Shown here: in pieces, positions 13,574 to 16,794 of the stretch | Layout: every line of letters starts with the position of its first letter | How positions within the stretch are numbered: position 1 is the stretch's first letter | From: CAINVV01 sp964506325 | Lineage (GTDB): Bacteria > Bacteroidota > Bacteroidia > Bacteroidales > Prolixibacteraceae | Assembly (NCBI GenBank): GCA_964506325.1 | Contig: CAZDLO010000077.1 | Span: forward strand, 1 to 16,794 | DNA length: 16,794 nucleotides | Reading direction: 5' to 3' | Position numbers and translations under genes: made by a program | Notes under the pieces: model-generated | Seen by the model: only the letters and a program-made list of their open reading frames with translations | Told to the model about the DNA's origin: nothing | The model's database searches: none

Positions 13574-14509
13574 ATGAAAGTTACAGTTGTAGGAGCAGGA
13601 AACGTAGGAGCCACCTGTGCAGATGTTTTGGCATCCCGGGAAGTGGTCAATGAAGTGGTCCTTCTGGACATCAAGGAAGGAATTGCCGAAGGTAAAGCCC
13701 TTGATATCTGGCAAAAAGCGCCGATCAATAGTTATGACACCAAAACTATCGGAGTTACCAATGATTATTCTAAAACAGCCAATTCTGATGTTGTGGTGAT
13801 AACATCCGGACTGCCGCGTAAACCGGGAATGAGCCGGGATGACCTTATCCAGGTGAATGCAGGTATCGTAAAATCTGTTACTGAGAATATCGTTAAATAT
13901 TCGCCCAATACCATCCTGGTTATTGTTTCCAATCCTCTCGACGTGATGACCTACCAGGCACACCTTACTTCCGGCTTCCCCCGTGAAAGGGTTCTCGGAA
14001 TGGCAGGTATCCTGGATACTGCTCGTTATCGTGCTTTCCTGTCTGATGAATTGAATATTTCTCAGAAGGAGATCACTGCGATGCTGCTCGGCGGACATGG
14101 TGATACCATGGTTCCTTTGACACGTTACACAACGGTTGGCGGTATTCCTGTAACAGAACTTGTTACACCTGAAAGGCTTGATGCCATTGTTCAGCGCACC
14201 AAGGTTGGCGGAGGTGAACTGGTGAAACTCATGGGCACTTCAGCCTGGTATGCACCGGGAGCTGCTGCTGCCCAGATGGTTGAGGCCATTATCAAGGACC
14301 AGCGCAGGATTTTCCCGGTTTGTATTCAGCTGAAAGGCGAATACGGTATCGACAACTGCTACCTGGGTGTTCCGGTAGTATTGGGCAAAAACGGAATCGA
14401 GAAGATATTCGAACTTCAACTGAACGATGCCGAGGCCGAAATGATGAAAGTGAGTGAGGGCCATGTTCGGGAGGTCATGATCGTACTGGACGACCTGAAC
14501 AGGCAGTAA
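13574..14509 (+). CDS. mdh: Malate dehydrogenase, NAD-dependent, LDH-like type
   Basis: Oxidises malate to oxaloacetate with NAD+ in the TCA cycle. The 311-residue length is normal for the LDH-like (type 3) bacterial enzyme. The Rossmann fold opens with VTVVGAGNVGA (GAGNVG at 7-12), and Asp32 in LLDI fits NAD rather than NADP preference. Substrate and catalytic residues are present: Arg82 and Arg88 in GLPRKPGMSRDDL, Asn120 in VSNPLD, Arg151 in GILDTARYR, and the Asp148/His175 relay with GGHGDTMVP. The two arginines flanked by KPGMS mark malate rather than lactate specificity. It has its own promoter candidate and a strong terminator. Aconitase, another TCA enzyme, is in the window but about 8 kb away on the other strand, so they are not one operon. 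Confidence 0.96.
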   Translation: MKVTVVGAGNVGATCADVLASREVVNEVVLLDIKEGIAEGKALDIWQKAPINSYDTKTIGVTNDYSKTANSDVVVITSGLPRKPGMSRDDLIQVNAGIVKSVTENIVKYSPNTILVIVSNPLDVMTYQAHLTSGFPRERVLGMAGILDTARYRAFLSDELNISQKEITAMLLGGHGDTMVPLTRYTTVGGIPVTELVTPERLDAIVQRTKVGGGELVKLMGTSAWYAPGAAAAQMVEAIIKDQRRIFPVCIQLKGEYGIDNCYLGVPVVLGKNGIEKIFELQLNDAEAEMMKVSEGHVREVMIVLDDLNRQ

Positions 14510-14542
14510 CCGGATAGCAGGCTTTGAAAGTCTGGCAGATAA

Positions 14543-14578
14543 AAAAAAGGTTGTTGAATCATTTCAACAACCTTTTTT
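14543..14578. terminator. Bidirectional terminator between mdh and nhaD
   Basis: A perfect 16-bp stem (14543-14558 with 14563-14578) around a TCAT loop. The core is GGTTGTTGAA/TTCAACAACC, flanked by an A-run on the left and a T-run on the right. It can therefore end mdh transcripts on plus and nhaD transcripts on minus. Confidence 0.93.
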
Positions 14579-14604
14579 CATTATTTCCCGGAATCAAAGG
14601 ATTC

Positions 14605-15882
14605 TCAGCCGATTAAATAGTTCTGCAGGATATAGGCGAAACAACCCCCAAAATATCCGATAAGGGCCGGCAGGCTGATCTTTTTCAGATACCAGAAAAA
14701 ATTGATCTTTTCCATACCCATGGCAGCAACGCCTGCAGCCGATCCGATGATAAGAACACTACCTCCCGTACCTGCCGCGAAGGCTAAAAATTCCCAGAAG
14801 AAATGGTCTGTCGGGAAGGTGGCAAGGCTGTACATCCCCTGGGCAGCTGCAACCAGAGGGACATTGTCAATGATGGCAGACAGCAAACCGATCGAGATCG
14901 CAATTACATTGATATTTTTTATGGTAGCATTCATCCAGTCGGCCAGGGCAGGCAGTATGCCTATGGATTCCAGGGCCGCTATGCTGATCAGGATTCCCAG
15001 GAAAAACAGGATACTTGGCGTATCAATCCTGCGGAGAGCCTGGGATACCGACAGGGAACCCTTGTCGGTAATAACCTCCTTGCCGTGAATTACTTCTGTA
15101 ATGATCCAGAGGACGCCAAGCCCAAACAGCATGCCCATATAGGGAGGGAGGCCTGTCAGCGTCTTAAATACGGGTACAAAAATCAGGGCCGCAATTCCTG
15201 CAAAAAACACAAGGGATTTATGGTATTGTGAAAGTCCGTGGTTCCTGTCCTCCTTGCGAAGGGATGCCTCCACTTTTCCGCTGATTCTGAAAGAGACAAA
15301 CGCCAGGGGCAGCACCAGGCATACCAGGCTGGGGATGATCAGTTTCATCATGATGTTCAGGGTGGTAATCTGTCCACCCATCCAGAGCATGGTGGTGGTC
15401 ACATCGCCGATTGGTGTCCAGGCCCCTCCTGCATTGGCAGCAATAATCACGACTCCGGTAAAGTACATGCGGTCTTCCTGGTTCCTGATCAGTTTTCTCA
15501 GAAGTGAGACAATGACAATGGTGGTTGTAAGGTTATCCAGGATGGAAGACATGAAAAAGGTGATAAACCCGATGATCCATAAAAGTTTGCGCTTGTCCTT
15601 CTCAACGATGCGTGAGGTAAGCATATCAAATCCGTCGTGGGCATCGATGAGTTCTACAATGGTCATCGCACCCAGCAGAAAGAAGAGAATTCCGCAAAGG
15701 TCGCCGAAATGGGTGGCAAGTTCTCCTGAAACAAATCCCTTGTCGGGGGAGGCAAGGATATAAATGCTCCAGCAAAGCACACCGGTGATAAGTGCAGTGG
15801 CGGATTTGTTGATTTTTATGGAGTGCTCGAAGGCAATGGCCGCATACCCCAGGATAAAGATCACGCTGATTAGAATGCTCAT
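14605..15882 (-). CDS. nhaD: Sodium:proton antiporter, NhaD family
   Basis: A 425-residue inner-membrane protein that exports Na+ (or Li+) in exchange for protons. It is hydrophobic throughout, with about a dozen predicted helices. Family features are SSILDNLTTTIV (112-123), NAGGAWTPIGDVTTTMLW (150-167) and the second-repeat counterpart SAIIDNVPLVAAA (335-347). The two D-N pairs (Asp116/Asn117 and Asp339/Asn340) sit in inverted structural repeats of the ion-transporter superfamily and likely form the ion site. The ATG start gives a short N-terminal helix without a signal peptide, as usual. It is a single-gene unit that shares the mdh terminator and is divergent from the retropepsin-like gene. 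The presence of NhaD is compatible with a saline or alkaline habitat but does not prove one. Confidence 0.95.
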   Translation of the reverse strand: MSILISVIFILGYAAIAFEHSIKINKSATALITGVLCWSIYILASPDKGFVSGELATHFGDLCGILFFLLGAMTIVELIDAHDGFDMLTSRIVEKDKRKLLWIIGFITFFMSSILDNLTTTIVIVSLLRKLIRNQEDRMYFTGVVIIAANAGGAWTPIGDVTTTMLWMGGQITTLNIMMKLIIPSLVCLVLPLAFVSFRISGKVEASLRKEDRNHGLSQYHKSLVFFAGIAALIFVPVFKTLTGLPPYMGMLFGLGVLWIITEVIHGKEVITDKGSLSVSQALRRIDTPSILFFLGILISIAALESIGILPALADWMNATIKNINVIAISIGLLSAIIDNVPLVAAAQGMYSLATFPTDHFFWEFLAFAAGTGGSVLIIGSAAGVAAMGMEKINFFWYLKKISLPALIGYFGGCFAYILQNYLIG

Positions 15883-16074
15883 GAGTTAATTTGTGAGTTA
15901 GATTATTCGAACAAGAAATTCAATGCTACAATATATTCTTTTTTTGGTTTTTACACAAATCTGAATCATTTAGAACAATCACTTCAGCATCATGGTTGCC
16001 GGGTAATGCTCAAAATGCATTATTTCGCAGGTCAGAATGAAAATCGGCCGGTATTTTTTAGTTTACTTTGGTGC

Positions 16075-16494
16075 ATGGAAAGAAAGGAAAAAATACCGAT
16101 GGTTGTCATCGAACTTGAAGAGGAAACCATCCACATGCTTGTCAGGGCAGAAGCTGCCGGCTTGGAGAACCACTGGTGGGTGGTGGATACCGGGGCTTCG
16201 AAAAGTGTGGTGGACAGGGCTGCCGCTCCATTTTTGGCGGAGGATGAATCTGCAGGATCTATGGCTACAGGACTGGGAAAAGAAATGGTAGAAACCTCTT
16301 TTGGCGTCATGGGTAATTTTGTCCTGGGAGGTACCAGGTTTGAACCGCTAAATGTGGCAATAGTTGACCTTCATCACATCAATGAAGAATACGCAAAATA
16401 TTCCGACAAAAGAATTGCCGGGCTCCTGGGCAGTGATTTTTTTTACCGGGAGAAGGCGGTAATAGACTTTGCCCTCAATATCATCCTGGTCTGA
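16075..16494 (+). CDS. Retropepsin-like aspartic protease (single-domain)
   Basis: A 139-residue soluble protein with the retroviral-type aspartic protease fold. The catalytic motif is VVDTGASKSVVD (catalytic Asp38), preceded by the beta-hairpin VVIELEEETIHMLVRAEA. A Gly-containing flap region follows (about 68-82), then the hydrophobic-hydrophobic-Gly element IAGLLGSDFF (114-123) and AVIDF. Single-domain members act as homodimers. The frame is open from an earlier ATG at 16006, but those extra 23 residues do not look like the family, and the ATG at 16075 precedes KIPMVVIELEE, where homologues usually begin. A third option is the ATG at 16099, with a purine-rich AGAAAGGA about 10 nt before it. 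There is no reverse transcriptase, integrase or RNase H nearby, so this is a cellular protein and not part of a retroelement. The substrate is unknown. Confidence 0.85.
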   Translation: MERKEKIPMVVIELEEETIHMLVRAEAAGLENHWWVVDTGASKSVVDRAAAPFLAEDESAGSMATGLGKEMVETSFGVMGNFVLGGTRFEPLNVAIVDLHHINEEYAKYSDKRIAGLLGSDFFYREKAVIDFALNIILV

Positions 16495-16641
16495 GAGGAC
16501 CGGATGCCTGTTGATTCATTGTTGTTAAATATTATCAGGGTGTTCTGGCGGAGTATGCCAGGAATGTTGGGCCTTGTTCCCTGCAATTCACCGCAAAATA
16601 AGCCTCCCGGAGGAGAAATCCGAACAGTATATTTCAGAATT
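16495..16641. other. Apparently non-coding stretch between the retropepsin-like gene and the mnmG remnant
   Basis: No convincing gene or terminator hairpin is visible. An open frame on minus crosses it and continues antisense into the retropepsin gene, but I do not recognise its product. If the mnmG fragment is a decayed gene, this stretch may be its unrecognisable continuation or foreign sequence joined at the breakpoint. Confidence 0.5.
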
Positions 16642-16794
16642 TCAATGTGTTGGTTGGTAATTGAAATTACGAAGCACAAACCCAAGGTCCTGAAGGCTCT
16701 TGGCCAAAAGCAAAGACGGTTTCTCATCAATACGCCCGCCGGGAATGATCTTCTTTCCGATATGCATGCGCCCGTTCAGGAATGTCCCGGCCGT
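16642..16794 (-). pseudogene. mnmG: Truncated mnmG (gidA) fragment, running off the right edge
   Basis: Reading leftward from the edge, 50 codons give TAGTFLNGRMHIGKKIIPGG followed by RIDEKPSLLLAKSLQDLGF, which resembles the MnmG segment GTFLNG...HIG...GGR...LGF. MnmG is the FAD-dependent enzyme that, with MnmE, modifies the wobble uridine of tRNAs. In intact MnmG the motif GR(L/M)KTGTP follows directly. Here the chain instead reads VLRNFNYQPTH and stops at TGA (complement of 16642-16644), and none of the three minus-strand frames of 16495-16641 restores the motif. The fragment therefore looks like a 3'-truncated or decayed copy. Only the part inside the window can be judged; an intact mnmG may exist elsewhere. 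Confidence 0.6.

Noticed and set aside
2909..14509. A TCA-cycle operon of aconitase and malate dehydrogenase
   Set aside because: The genes are on opposite strands, about 8 kb apart, each with its own terminator and unrelated genes between them.
16006..16074. Upstream 23-codon extension of the retropepsin-like gene
   Set aside because: The residues do not resemble the start of the family, and the ATG at 16075 fits better; it remains an alternative.
16443..16730. A 95-codon minus-strand ORF crossing the retropepsin end and the mnmG remnant
   Set aside because: It is in a different frame from the MnmG-like segment and antisense to the protease; no family is recognisable.
16006..16794. Retroelement suggested by a retroviral-type protease
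   Set aside because: No reverse transcriptase, integrase, RNase H or terminal repeats are visible, and single-domain retropepsins occur as ordinary bacterial genes.

Overview
The window looks like chromosomal DNA of a Bacteroidota bacterium, probably Bacteroidales or a close relative. The evidence is a DUF5686-type outer-membrane protein that these bacteria carry, a MiaA with the GGSMLY variant loop, AT-rich intergenic regions in a moderately balanced genome, and promoter candidates of the Bacteroidetes kind (-33 TTTG, 19-nt spacer, -7 TAnnTTTG). I cannot name a genus. No tRNA, rRNA, CRISPR array, integrase or transposase is visible.

Layout, left to right. The 5' part of pheT (minus) runs off the left edge. 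A 400-bp AT-rich gap separates it from a small acidic-tailed protein (plus) that ends in a strong terminator. Then come, all on minus and read right to left, mitochondrial-type aconitase (own terminator), a small acidic ORF with its own promoter candidate, and miaA (TTG start). Divergent from aconitase is an orphan MacB/FtsX-type ABC permease. Converging on it with a 9-nt gap is a minus-strand run: a pseudouridine synthase with a long basic N-terminal extension, then a tight ECF sigma factor / four-helix membrane protein / DUF5686 outer-membrane protein operon. Divergent from the pseudouridine synthase are glmM and then mdh (plus). A bidirectional terminator separates mdh from nhaD (minus). 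A single-domain retropepsin-like protease (plus) follows, and the right edge holds what looks like a broken mnmG fragment (minus).

Most genes are core functions: translation and RNA modification (pheT, miaA, pseudouridine synthase, mnmG remnant), central carbon metabolism (acn, mdh), cell-wall precursor synthesis (glmM) and Na+ homeostasis (nhaD). The most unit-like group is the sigma factor, membrane protein and DUF5686 operon, where spacing implies co-translation and suggests an envelope-sensing circuit with a non-standard anti-sigma factor (inference).

The least explained DNA is the 420-bp divergent region between the pseudouridine synthase and glmM. It holds three related copies of a roughly 50-bp degenerate direct repeat plus a condensed inverted copy. 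I do not see a clear new defence or mobile system.
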